Source: Gammaproteobacteria bacterium (GTDB lineage: Bacteria; Pseudomonadota; Gammaproteobacteria; Steroidobacterales; Foliamicaceae). From it: a stretch of 64,000 bases of DNA. The stretch spans positions 1 through 64,000 of the forward strand of contig WTGP01000008.1 in assembly GCA_011523505.1 (NCBI GenBank), in the 5' to 3' direction. The translations under genes and the position numbers were made by a program. The notes under the pieces are model-generated. The model ran no database searches and had not been told where the DNA came from. It saw nothing but the letters and a program-made list of their open reading frames with translations. How positions within the stretch are numbered: the stretch's first letter is position 1; each line of letters opens with the position of its first letter. This document shows, one piece after another, positions 43,645 through 51,846 of this stretch.

Positions 43645-44604
43645 GTGAACCGGACGGAGCTTCCCTGGCTGGAGCCTCTCGAGGCCGAACTCGCGGCGCA
43701 GATCAGTTCGGGCCAACTTGCTCATGCCCTGCTGGTGCACGGCCAGCGCGGCACCGGGAAGCGGCGCCTTGCCGCATGGGTGGCGCAGGAGTTGCGGGGG
43801 TCCGAACGTCCCGTATGGCCGGCGGAATCCGCCCCGGAGACCACCCTGCACGCGAATCTTCACCCGGCAGCGCCGGAGGCCGGCAAGTTGCTCTCGGTGG
43901 AACGCATCCGGGAACTGATCGATTTCATGCTGCTGAGCACCTACGGCACGGGCGCGCGCGTCGCCGCGATCTGCCCGGCCGAGTCGATGACGCGTTCGGC
44001 CGCCAACAGCCTGCTGAAGATCCTCGAGGAACCGCGGCCGAACAGCTACATTCTCCTGGTCGCGGACGATCCGGCGCAACTGCCGGCCACGATCATCAGC
44101 CGCTGCCGCTTGCTGCGTTCTCCGGCCGTATCCCGGGACGCGGCGCTTGCCTGGCTGGCGCGGCAGGAACCGGACGCGAACTGGGACAACGCCTTGCGCC
44201 TGGCGGGAGGCGGACCGCTCGCGGCGCTGCAGATTCACGCCGACGGCCTCGACCAACGCGCCAGGACGATGAGCGGCCAGCTGGCCGGTCTGGAACGGCG
44301 GGCGTCCACGCCGCTGGAAGTGGCGCGCAGCTGGAAGGACCTGCCGATGCGATTCTGCTGCGATTTCCTGTTCCGTTGCGCGTTTCGCCGGATCAGCGAC
44401 TGGACCGCAAACGAAAATAATGCCTACAAGCAGAGATTTTCGGTCTTGTCCGCGGATTTGCAGGAGGCAATGATCAGGTACGGTTTCGTTCACCTGGACA
44501 ACGTCATGGATTGCCGCCGCATCGAACGCTTCACGCCGAACGCGGAACTGGCCGTAACGGTGCTGCTCAAGGACTGGTACGGGGGTTTCGGCACGCAGCG
44601 ATGA
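43645..44604 (+). CDS. holB: DNA polymerase III delta-prime subunit
   Basis: A 319-residue clamp-loader subunit of the AAA+ fold. Residues 33-41 keep a P-loop-like GQRGTGKRR (the usual Ser/Thr after Lys is Arg), NSLLKILEEPRPNSYILL and the arginine-finger SRC motif (IISRCRLL) follow. The zinc-ribbon cysteines common in delta-prime are missing between the P-loop and SRC regions. GTG start; the stop overlaps the ATG of the PilZ gene. Context tmk-holB-pilZ supports the call. Confidence 0.9.
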   Translation: MNRTELPWLEPLEAELAAQISSGQLAHALLVHGQRGTGKRRLAAWVAQELRGSERPVWPAESAPETTLHANLHPAAPEAGKLLSVERIRELIDFMLLSTYGTGARVAAICPAESMTRSAANSLLKILEEPRPNSYILLVADDPAQLPATIISRCRLLRSPAVSRDAALAWLARQEPDANWDNALRLAGGGPLAALQIHADGLDQRARTMSGQLAGLERRASTPLEVARSWKDLPMRFCCDFLFRCAFRRISDWTANENNAYKQRFSVLSADLQEAMIRYGFVHLDNVMDCRRIERFTPNAELAVTVLLKDWYGGFGTQR

Positions 44605-44936
44605 GCGTCCCAGGCTTCTACTCCCTGGTGCTGGAGGACGCCGATTCGCTTTCCGCGGCCTGGCTGCCGTTCCTCGAGCCGGGCGGACTGTTCGTTGCGA
44701 CCCGCCGGGAACATTTTCCGGGGGAAGAAGTCGTGCTGCTGGTGCATCTTGCCGATGGCGAGAAACGCAGCGTCGCCGGCAGTATCGCGTGGATCGGCGC
44801 GGACGATCTTTCCGGGCAGCGCCCGGGCGCCGGCGTGGCACTCGACGGGGAGGAAGGGCAGGCGCTGGCGGAGATGATCAGGCGGATCGTGGGAGAGGAA
44901 CCCTCTCCGTCCGACGCTCTCCTGGCCCGCTGCTGA
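44601..44936 (+). CDS. pilZ: PilZ-domain protein, type IV pilus assembly type
   Basis: A 111-residue single PilZ domain of the kind encoded beside holB. It begins MSVPGFYSLVLEDAD, with GGLFVATRREHFPGEEVVLLVHL and a GAGVAL segment. The RxxxR c-di-GMP motif is not clear, as in pilus-type PilZ proteins that act in pilin export without binding the nucleotide. tatD, frequently next in this order, is absent; the following gene is convergent. Confidence 0.85.
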   Translation: MSVPGFYSLVLEDADSLSAAWLPFLEPGGLFVATRREHFPGEEVVLLVHLADGEKRSVAGSIAWIGADDLSGQRPGAGVALDGEEGQALAEMIRRIVGEEPSPSDALLARC

Positions 44937-44942
44937 TACGCT

Positions 44943-46682
44943 TCAGCGCCAGCCGGAGAATTGCACCAGGCACTGAGGGGCGGTCTGGACGCGGCATTCG
45001 GGGCGCAGCTCTTCGGCGTCCAGCAGGTACCAGTAGCGGCGGTGGGCGTAGCCAAGGCGGATCCCCGAATCGCCGGTGAAACACCAGTTTCGATACTCTT
45101 CCGGCGCCAGCAGCATCCGGTCGGGGGCCCCGGCCAGCCAGGCCGAAGCATCGAGGATTTCCTGGCGGCGATCGGCGCGCCGGCGCCCGAAGTGGGTGAC
45201 CGGCCGGTCCATGTGCAGCATCTGCTGGGCCCGCCAGTCCGCCAGCCCCAGTTCCGTGCCCTCGGGAAGCGCCTGAAGCGCCGCGACGGTTATCGTCCTG
45301 CCGGAACGCCCCTCGTTGAGCAGCGAGAACGAGCCCCAGCCGAGCAGCATCCAGAACAGCACGATTATGCACCCCGTGACCGCGGGCGCCCTGCGGCTGC
45401 CGGCGGACAGGAGGCCCGCCAGGCCCGCCGCGCTGGCCACGATCACCAGCGGCACGACCACGGGATGGACCGAGTTGATCTCCAGGAGAAGCGCGAGCCG
45501 TCCTGGATTCAGAAGGTTGAACCAGAAGGGAGAGCCATCGGAAAGCGACGTTACCGCGGGCTCGTCGGCCGGCGTCACGCCGTACACGCTCAGCATGGAG
45601 AAGAGCAGAACCAGCAGCACGGCCATCATTCCGATCCAGAGCGTCAGGCGGCAGTTCCTGCGCTGCAGGGCGCCGGCCAGGTGCGGGCCGCAGGCAAGCG
45701 CCAGTGCCGGAATGATCGGCAGAAAGTCGGCCGCCCGCTTCGCCTGGCTGACGGATATGAGAAGCAGTACCGCGGCTGCCCAGACGATGAAGCAGAGCAG
45801 GGCGGGGTCGCGTGCGCGCAGGCCGTCCCCCCAGCCGTAGCGGACCCAGGGAAGCGTCAGCACCAGGGGGAAACAGGCCCAGGGGGCGACCTGCAGGGCG
45901 TAGTACCAGAACGGGTAGAGGTCGCTCCACGACGCGGGGCCGCGGCCCAGAGGCCAGGCCTCCGGCAAGGCCAGCCTGTACGCGGCCACGGCCTCGCTGT
46001 CGGAGCCCCAGAGCAGGGCCAGCCAGGCCGCCGGGATCGCCACAAGCACGGCAAGGCCCGCCAGCAACCTGAGGTTCCACCGGGCCGGCCTCAACAGCCA
46101 GCCGCGGCGCGCAGCCCAGAGCCACGGCGCCAGCAGCAGGAGCGGCAACAAGCCGGAAATGTCGATCAGCAGGCCCAGCGCACAAGCCAGGCAGCCGAGA
46201 ACGAAATGGCCCCAGGCGGGGCCCAGCAGCAGGTGGCGGGACAGCCCGTAAAGGCCGGACACGATGAAGAAGCACAACACCACGTCGCCCCCGGCGCCGT
46301 GCGCCTGCAACGCGAACTGCACGCAGCCCAGCATTGCGACCCCGGCCCAGAAACCGGCGGCATCGTCCCAGAGCCGGCGGGCCAGGTCGCAGGTCATCCA
46401 CAGCATGCCGATGCCAGCCAGCAGCGACGGCAGTAGGAATCCGGTCCTCATGCCGAACAGCCACTGAAAAACCGCCAGTATCCAAAGATATAGCGGCCCT
46501 TCCTTGACGAACAGTTCACCCGCGAGCGTAGGCGCCAGCCAATCGCCGGAACTGAGCATTTCCGCTGCGGCGAGCGTGTTTTCCGGCTCGTTGGGCGGCC
46601 AGGGATCGCGCAGGCCGAAGCCCGCGGTCAGGATCAGCAGCGCGGCGCCGAACAGGATCAGCGTACGGACCCGGTATCTCAT
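44943..46682 (-). CDS. ArnT-like membrane glycosyltransferase
   Basis: A 579-residue multi-spanning protein of the PMT/ArnT family, which transfers sugars from polyprenyl-phosphate donors to periplasmic acceptors such as lipid A or protein. The first periplasmic loop carries RDPWPPNEPENTLAAAEML with the acidic residues expected for catalysis, followed by about 11 hydrophobic helices and a soluble C-terminal domain. The donor and acceptor are unknown; lipid A aminoarabinose genes are not nearby. ATG 46682 is preferred over the frame running to 46712, which includes the divergent promoter. Confidence 0.82.
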   Translation of the reverse strand: MRYRVRTLILFGAALLILTAGFGLRDPWPPNEPENTLAAAEMLSSGDWLAPTLAGELFVKEGPLYLWILAVFQWLFGMRTGFLLPSLLAGIGMLWMTCDLARRLWDDAAGFWAGVAMLGCVQFALQAHGAGGDVVLCFFIVSGLYGLSRHLLLGPAWGHFVLGCLACALGLLIDISGLLPLLLLAPWLWAARRGWLLRPARWNLRLLAGLAVLVAIPAAWLALLWGSDSEAVAAYRLALPEAWPLGRGPASWSDLYPFWYYALQVAPWACFPLVLTLPWVRYGWGDGLRARDPALLCFIVWAAAVLLLISVSQAKRAADFLPIIPALALACGPHLAGALQRRNCRLTLWIGMMAVLLVLLFSMLSVYGVTPADEPAVTSLSDGSPFWFNLLNPGRLALLLEINSVHPVVVPLVIVASAAGLAGLLSAGSRRAPAVTGCIIVLFWMLLGWGSFSLLNEGRSGRTITVAALQALPEGTELGLADWRAQQMLHMDRPVTHFGRRRADRRQEILDASAWLAGAPDRMLLAPEEYRNWCFTGDSGIRLGYAHRRYWYLLDAEELRPECRVQTAPQCLVQFSGWR

Positions 46683-46713
46683 GCGGCAAGTGTATCGCTC
46701 CGCGGGCCACACT

Positions 46714-46719
46714 TATAAT
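46714..46719 (+). promoter_or_regulatory. -10 box of the flavoprotein promoter
   Basis: TATAAT 31 bases upstream of the ATG at 46751, in the gap with the divergent glycosyltransferase gene. Confidence 0.45.
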
Positions 46720-46750
46720 CCCGTTCGCGACTGCCGGCGCCCGGAAGCCT

Positions 46751-47782
46751 ATGACCATACGAACCGATGCACTGATAGTTGGCGCGGGTCCCTGCGGGCT
46801 GTTCCAGGTGTTTGAACTCGGGCTGCTCGGCATCAGCGCACACCTCGTGGACGCCCTGCGGGAGCCCGGCGGGCAATGCACGGAGCTCTATCCGGACAAG
46901 CCGATCTACGACATTCCGGCCATACCGGTGCTCAACGCCCAGGACCTCGTGGACGCCCTTCTGAAGCAGATCGAGCCCTTCAACCCAACTTTTCACCTGG
47001 GCGAAGAGGTGACGGTGGTCCGGCCGCTTGGAGAAGGGGAGGGCTTTCACGTCGAAACCGGAGCCGGCACGCTATTTCAGGCAAAAACGCTTTTTCTCGC
47101 CGGCGGCGTGGGCTCGTTTCAACCCCGCAAGCTTCGCCTGGACGGCGCCGAGACCCTGGAAGGCCGGCAGCTTCATTACCGCGTAAAGGATTCCTCGCGT
47201 TTCCGCGGCAGGCGCCTGCTGATACTCGGCGGCGGCGACTCCGCTCTGGACTGGGCGCTGGAACTGAGCGGAATCGCCGAGTCCGTGACGTTGGCGCACC
47301 GGCGCGACGAGTACCGCGCGGCGCCCGCTTCGGTGGCGCAGTTCAGGGAACTGGTCGAGCAGGGCAGGGCGCAACTGTACGAAAAGGCCCGCGCGACCCG
47401 CCTGCACCTGGCCGGGGATGATCTCTCGGCGGTCACGCTCAGCGTTGGCGACGTTGAAAGAGATCCTTTGGAAGTTGATGATTTACTGGTATTTTTCGGC
47501 CTTGCCCCCAAACTGGGACCGATCGCCGGATGGGGCCTGGACCTGAACCGCAAGACCGTGAACGTGGATCCGGAAAAGTTCCAGACCAATATTCCGGGCA
47601 TTTTCGCCATCGGCGACATCTGCCACTATCCGGGCAAGAAGAAGCTGATCCTGAGCGGTTTTCACGAAGCCGCACTGGCGGCCTTCGCGGCCAAGGCGAT
47701 ACTCACGCCCGGCAAGAAAGTCCACCTGCAGTACACGACCACCAGCCCGATCATGCACAAGCGCCTGGGGCTGTCCGACTGA
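46751..47782 (+). CDS. Ferredoxin/flavodoxin-NADP reductase, thioredoxin-reductase-like type
   Basis: A 343-residue FAD protein that moves electrons between NADPH and ferredoxin or flavodoxin. Two dinucleotide sites are visible: IVGAGPCGLFQ near residue 9 and LILGGGDSALDWAL near 157; the C-terminal FAD block is GIFAIGDICHYPGKKKLILSGFHEAALAA. The CxxC of thioredoxin reductase is absent, and the arrangement matches the YumC-type FNR. A short codon stretch around 47455-47510 is AT-rich compared with the rest. Confidence 0.88.
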   Translation: MTIRTDALIVGAGPCGLFQVFELGLLGISAHLVDALREPGGQCTELYPDKPIYDIPAIPVLNAQDLVDALLKQIEPFNPTFHLGEEVTVVRPLGEGEGFHVETGAGTLFQAKTLFLAGGVGSFQPRKLRLDGAETLEGRQLHYRVKDSSRFRGRRLLILGGGDSALDWALELSGIAESVTLAHRRDEYRAAPASVAQFRELVEQGRAQLYEKARATRLHLAGDDLSAVTLSVGDVERDPLEVDDLLVFFGLAPKLGPIAGWGLDLNRKTVNVDPEKFQTNIPGIFAIGDICHYPGKKKLILSGFHEAALAAFAAKAILTPGKKVHLQYTTTSPIMHKRLGLSD

Positions 47783-47790
47783 CCCGGGCG

Positions 47791-47830
47791 GGAGGGCGTC
47801 TTGCCCTCCGGGAAGGCGGGACGCCTTTCC
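47791..47830. repeat. Intergenic palindromic repeat, copy 2 (double hairpin)
   Basis: Two successive stem-loops between convergent genes: GGAGGGC (47791-47797) / GCCCTCC (47803-47809), then GGAAGGCG (47811-47818) / CGCCTTTCC (47822-47830). GGAGGGCGTC and GGAAGGCGGGAC are shared exactly with the repeat at 62.4 kb. Could double as a bidirectional terminator. Confidence 0.7.
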
Positions 47831-47848
47831 GGAGGGGTGTTTCATGGC

Positions 47849-48421
47849 CTAATCGTCCGGCATGGCCGACAGCACGGCCTCTTCGAACTGCTCCTCGCTG
47901 TGTCCGCCCAGAAGCGTCCGGACGACTGATCCGTCCGGGCCGATCACGTAGTTCGCCGGCATGACGCCCGGCCAGAAGGGATCCAGCTCTTCCACGAGCA
48001 GATAGTCCTCGAATTCCCCGTTGAGGTAGCTGTGCCACGCGGGGAAGCGCGTCTCGATGAATTCGGGGACCAGCCACGCAGCGTCGGCCTGATCGTCCAG
48101 CGAAATCGCCACGAGGGAGAACCGCGACGGATCCAGCTTCTCGCGCAGGCGGATCAGCGCGGGAATCTCGTGAATGCAGGGACCGCACCAGGTGGCCCAG
48201 AAGTTGACCAGCACCACCTTGCCCCGATGGCTTTCGAGCAGAGGCAACAGATCGTCCGCCCGGACCCATTCAAGCTCTAGCGCATCGTTGTTTTCCGCGG
48301 GATTCGCCGCATCGTCGGCCGGCAAGGCGGCAGGGGAGGCCAGTGCCAGGCTCGCTGCCGCCGCCGCGAGAGCGGCCCGCCAAACGGGTGTATGATTTGG
48401 GGTTGTTCGAATAGGTCTCAC
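47849..48421 (-). CDS. TlpA-like thioredoxin-fold protein
   Basis: A 190-residue envelope thiol oxidoreductase. A signal or anchor segment (about 15-34) precedes the domain, and the active site is WCGPC with Cys79 and Cys82. The segment PANYVIGPDG carries the cis-proline region. Such proteins deliver electrons to periplasmic disulfides or cytochrome apoproteins. GTG 48421 is preferred because the earlier ATG (48499) lies inside the divergent gene and would add a long non-signal extension. Confidence 0.82.
   Translation of the reverse strand: MRPIRTTPNHTPVWRAALAAAAASLALASPAALPADDAANPAENNDALELEWVRADDLLPLLESHRGKVVLVNFWATWCGPCIHEIPALIRLREKLDPSRFSLVAISLDDQADAAWLVPEFIETRFPAWHSYLNGEFEDYLLVEELDPFWPGVMPANYVIGPDGSVVRTLLGGHSEEQFEEAVLSAMPDD
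48391..48396 (+). promoter_or_regulatory. -10 box of the Asp-box exoprotein promoter
   Basis: TATGAT 38 bases upstream of ATG 48435. It lies inside the 5' end of the divergent TlpA-like gene, so the two divergent transcripts overlap here. Confidence 0.35.
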
Positions 48422-48434
48422 TGGAGCTAGCCGT

Positions 48435-49823
48435 ATGTTGAAAAAAGCATACTTTAGCGCATTGGCGCTGTTGACCGCGTTTGTGTTCCTGCCGTCCACG
48501 GCCTGGACGCAAGCCGATGTTCTATACCAGAACGAACTGGGGTTGCCGGACAGGGCTGCCTTCAGCCCGGAGGTCGCGATATCCAGCGGCGGCGAAGTCT
48601 ACGTCGTGTTTCTGGATCGGCCCGACCCGACAGCGCCGCCTCCGAAGCGCAAGCACGGCGAACACAGCCATCGTTCCTCGGTGGATTTGTGGATCGCGCG
48701 TTCCGACGACGGCGGGTCCAGTTTTCAGGCGCCGTCCATGGTCAACCATGAGCGGGGCGTCATCTGGGGCTTCCAGGTCAGCAAGCCGCGGGTCAACATC
48801 GACAATCACGGCACCGTGCACATTTTCTATCCGGGCAACGCGCAGTCCAGCCAGACGCGTCTGGATGTCATCGCCTCGCAATACACGCGTTCGCTCGACA
48901 AGGGCGCCACATTCTCCGAACCCGTCATGCTGAATTCGCACGTCAAGAAGGACGGGCGGGGGCTGCTGGGCGAAGAGCTCGGCGCGGCGCACGCCTTCGG
49001 GACCATGGGGGTGGCGCCCGACGGCACCGTTCACACTTTCTGGCTCGACACCCGCTACATGGGTGGTCCCAGCATGGGGGCCACGCTGTTCACGGCCTCA
49101 TCGAAAGACGGCGGGTCAACATTCGGCACCGAGATCGAGTTTGCGCGTGACGTTGTCTGCCCCTGCTGCCAGCTGGTAGCGGACTTCGTGGGCGACGAGG
49201 CGGTCCTGTTGTCCTACCGGCATGTGTTCGACGACGGCTCTCGCGACAGCGTGGTGCTGCGTTCCACGGACGACGGGCAAACCTGGCCCGAGCTGGCCCG
49301 GTTGCCGATCGATCCCTGGTATATCGGCGGCTGCCCGCTCAAGCCCACGGATATGGCCGTGAACGAGAACTACGTCTATTCCGTGGCGTTTTCCGCCGGT
49401 CCCGAACACCAGGGCGTGTGGTTCAGCCGCTCGCGAAATGCCGCCCTCGACTTTGAGGAAGCGCTGCCCATGCACCCGGACTCGAAGTACAGCGACGCGC
49501 CGGTCATCACCGTAACGCCCAGCGGGGTAGTGCGGGTCGTCTGGCATTCGCGCGAGGGCCGCAAGAGCCCATACCGGCTGTACATGTCGGAATCCTACGA
49601 TCACGGCGAAACCTTTACGGCGCCCTGGGAGCTGCCCACGCCTGAAGGCCAGTCACGCTTCCCGGTAATGGCCACCGACCCCGACGGGAATTCACACGTG
49701 GCCTGGGAGCAGCAGGTGAAGATCGGCGAAATCGTGACCACCGAAGTGCACGTCATGGGCATCGCGGCGCCGAGCACAGGCCCCACAACGGTCATCGCCA
49801 GCCTGGGCCAGGGCGCCGAGTAG
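48435..49823 (+). CDS. Exported sialidase-like beta-propeller protein (BNR/Asp-box)
   Basis: A 462-residue protein with a signal peptide (about 1-26) and at least five Asp-box loops: SDDGGSSF, SLDKGATF, SSKDGGSTF, STDDGQTW and SYDHGETF. This builds a six-bladed propeller like sialidases, but the arginine triad and catalytic tyrosine of true neuraminidases cannot be identified. A CPCC cluster (VVCPCCQLV) is unusual and might bind metal or form disulfides. It is divergent from the TlpA-like thioredoxin gene, which could maintain those thiols. Enzymatic activity is unproven. Confidence 0.75.
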   Translation: MLKKAYFSALALLTAFVFLPSTAWTQADVLYQNELGLPDRAAFSPEVAISSGGEVYVVFLDRPDPTAPPPKRKHGEHSHRSSVDLWIARSDDGGSSFQAPSMVNHERGVIWGFQVSKPRVNIDNHGTVHIFYPGNAQSSQTRLDVIASQYTRSLDKGATFSEPVMLNSHVKKDGRGLLGEELGAAHAFGTMGVAPDGTVHTFWLDTRYMGGPSMGATLFTASSKDGGSTFGTEIEFARDVVCPCCQLVADFVGDEAVLLSYRHVFDDGSRDSVVLRSTDDGQTWPELARLPIDPWYIGGCPLKPTDMAVNENYVYSVAFSAGPEHQGVWFSRSRNAALDFEEALPMHPDSKYSDAPVITVTPSGVVRVVWHSREGRKSPYRLYMSESYDHGETFTAPWELPTPEGQSRFPVMATDPDGNSHVAWEQQVKIGEIVTTEVHVMGIAAPSTGPTTVIASLGQGAE

Positions 49824-49831
49824 AAAAAGCA

Positions 49832-49866
49832 GACGCCCTCGCGGCTTTGCTCTCGGCACAGCCGCG
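49832..49866. repeat. Hairpin carrying the dispersed repeat core
   Basis: CGCGGCT (49840-49846) / AGCCGCG (49860-49866) forms a 7-base stem, preceded by GACGCCCTC (49832-49840), the reverse complement of GAGGGCGTC found in the other repeat copies. It sits between convergent genes. Confidence 0.5.
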
Positions 49867-49909
49867 CCCCGATCATGCGGGCGCGGGTCCGTAACGCGTT
49901 GCCAGTTGC

Positions 49910-50575
49910 CTAGAACGGTTTGGCCAGGCCGAGGAAGGCCAGCACCAGCGACGTGCCCCAGAACAGGTAGACCACCTTCTTCGACTGCGCGAGCATCGTC
50001 GTGAAGATCGCCTCCACCTCGGGCGTCGAACCTTCCGCGGCCAGCCGCTGGAATCCCGTCCCGATATCGGCGACGTAGGACCTGAGCCACAGGCCGAGGT
50101 ACACCAGCACGCCGAACAGCATCACCTTCAGCCCCAGCCAGTTGCTGCCGAACCCGACGTCCATCACCAGCGATACAGCGCCGGCCAGCGCGAGAACGGG
50201 CGCGACGACCCACCGGATGCGGTTGTCAACGATACGAAAAGTGCTGCCGGCGGAAGGGCCCTTGTTCAGGTAAACCGCCCACGACAGCGCCAGCCAGGCC
50301 AGAAAGGCAATCCAGACCAGCCACAGCCAGGTTCCCGTGACCGGGCTGAGCCCCAGACTGTCCGCCAGCGTAAGCCCCACCGGAAACATCAGGATCAGGC
50401 AGGACCGCGGAATCAGGTCGATCCAGAGCATTGCGGTAAGAAAGCGCCGCCGTTCCTCGATCGGAAGTTCCGCCTTGCAGATGTAGTGGGTGGTGACATA
50501 GACGCCCCAGTCCGGCCCCAGCCAATAGACGAACAGCACCAGGTGCGCGTAAAGGACGAAAGTGTGAAAGTCCAT
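49910..50575 (-). CDS. Multi-pass inner-membrane protein, paralogue of the gene at 16.3 kb
   Basis: A 221-residue protein with about six membrane helices. It shares AHLVLFVYWLGPD at the N-terminus, LWIDLIPR and a C-terminal helix ending LGLAKPF with its longer relative at 16339-17091 (LHLVLFAYWLGGD, MWIDLLPR, LGIFKPG). The shared His, Asp and Arg within helices suggest cofactor binding or proton transfer. It lies 47 bases downstream of the cyclopropane synthase gene, with its own promoter-like palindrome. No named family. Confidence 0.72.
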   Translation of the reverse strand: MDFHTFVLYAHLVLFVYWLGPDWGVYVTTHYICKAELPIEERRRFLTAMLWIDLIPRSCLILMFPVGLTLADSLGLSPVTGTWLWLVWIAFLAWLALSWAVYLNKGPSAGSTFRIVDNRIRWVVAPVLALAGAVSLVMDVGFGSNWLGLKVMLFGVLVYLGLWLRSYVADIGTGFQRLAAEGSTPEVEAIFTTMLAQSKKVVYLFWGTSLVLAFLGLAKPF

Positions 50576-50593
50576 AACTTACCTCTAACTTTA

Positions 50594-50609
50594 CATAATA
50601 TACATTATG
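50594..50609 (-). promoter_or_regulatory. Operator-like palindrome at the membrane-protein promoter
   Basis: CATAAT-ATAC-ATTATG is a perfect 6+6 palindrome about 20 bases upstream of the ATG at 50575. On the minus strand a TTGATC about 18 bases upstream of TATATT overlaps it, so a bound repressor could block the -10 region. Confidence 0.4.
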
Positions 50610-50622
50610 CCCATTTGATAGA

Positions 50623-51846
50623 TCAACGCGCCTGGGGTTTGGCGAAGAGCATTTGGGCGTCCCCTATCGTTCGTTCCGCGAACCCCGCCTCGCAGTACCG
50701 AAAGTAGAAGTCGTACATGCGCAGGAACTCCCCGGAGTATCCAAGCTCCTTCGCCGCATCCCAGTTCCGCCGCAAGGCCTCCGCCCACAGCTGCAGCGTG
50801 CGCACGTAGTGACTGCCGATATCTTCCATGCGCACGAGGCGGAAGTCCGTCCGCCGGCGCACCGCGCCCATGATCACCTCGACTGACGGCAGAAAACCTC
50901 CCGGAAAGATGTAGCGCTTGATGAAGTCCACGCGCCTGACCGCTTCCCGGTACGCCTGGTCGGCAATCGTTATGGCCTGCAGCGCCATCAGGCCGTCGGG
51001 CTTCAGCAACTCGCTGCAGCGATTGAAGAACAGGTCCAGGTACTGGGCGCCCACCGCTTCGATCATTTCAATCGATATCAACCGGTCGAACTGTCCCCCG
51101 GTGTCCCTGTAGTCCTGCATCCGGATTTCCACCAGATCTTCAAGACCCGCAGCCTTTACCCGCTCCGAGGCTTCCGCGTGTTGCCGCTCGGAAATCGTGA
51201 TGCTCACCACCCTGCAGCCGTATTTCCGCGCCATGTGGATAGCGCAGGCGCCCCAGCCGCTGCCGATCTCCAGGACCCGCAGACCGGGTTTCAGTTGCAG
51301 TATTTCGCACAAACGGTCCAGCTTTGCGATCGAGGCCTCTTCCAGGCTTGCGTCCTCGGACGGGAAAAATGCGCAGGAATACAACATGGTGGGATCGAGA
51401 AACAACCGAAAGAAGTCGTTCCCTACGTCGTAATGCGCCGCAATGTTGCGTCGCGAACCGGAGCGGGTATTGCGCCGCAGAGCGTGCCCTATCCAGCGTG
51501 GAATGGCGCCCAGCGCCGACAATTGGCCTCCCAGGCCCTCAGCCACATCCTGATCGCGCAGCATCAGCCTGAGCAGGCCGGCCAGGTCCGGAGAGCGCCA
51601 CTGGCCGTCCATGAAAGACTCCGCCGCGCCCAGCGCGCCACCTGTCGCGATCGTCCGCCAGCAGGCGCTGTCCAGCACTTCGAGCGTAGCCTGCGGAAGA
51701 TCGCCTGAATTGCCCTGCCCGCCCAGAATCCGCCTGTGGCCTGCCTCCAACACTTCCAGCCGGCCATTCTCAAGCCGGCTCAGGCGCTTCTGCACCGGTC
51801 GCCGCCACATTGAGGCGGGCAGATCGGCCTTCCCCTGCGCGTTCAT
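50623..51846 (-). CDS. cfa: Cyclopropane-fatty-acyl-phospholipid synthase family methyltransferase
   Basis: A 407-residue SAM-dependent enzyme that methylenates or methylates double bonds of membrane phospholipid acyl chains. Landmarks: HYDVGNDFFRLFLDPTMLYSCAFF, SAM-binding LEIGSGWGACAIHMA, VSITISERQ, SIEMIEAVG and FIKRYIFPGG. ATG 51846 overlaps the DUF1365 stop (ATGA). Together with the DUF1365 and COG2907-type genes it forms a known three-gene lipid-modification set. Confidence 0.93.
   Translation of the reverse strand: MNAQGKADLPASMWRRPVQKRLSRLENGRLEVLEAGHRRILGGQGNSGDLPQATLEVLDSACWRTIATGGALGAAESFMDGQWRSPDLAGLLRLMLRDQDVAEGLGGQLSALGAIPRWIGHALRRNTRSGSRRNIAAHYDVGNDFFRLFLDPTMLYSCAFFPSEDASLEEASIAKLDRLCEILQLKPGLRVLEIGSGWGACAIHMARKYGCRVVSITISERQHAEASERVKAAGLEDLVEIRMQDYRDTGGQFDRLISIEMIEAVGAQYLDLFFNRCSELLKPDGLMALQAITIADQAYREAVRRVDFIKRYIFPGGFLPSVEVIMGAVRRRTDFRLVRMEDIGSHYVRTLQLWAEALRRNWDAAKELGYSGEFLRMYDFYFRYCEAGFAERTIGDAQMLFAKPQAR

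Noticed and set aside
44961-46436. Rightward 491-codon frame rich in Gln, Arg and Pro
   Set aside because: Antisense to the ArnT-like gene; no motif and no ribosome site.
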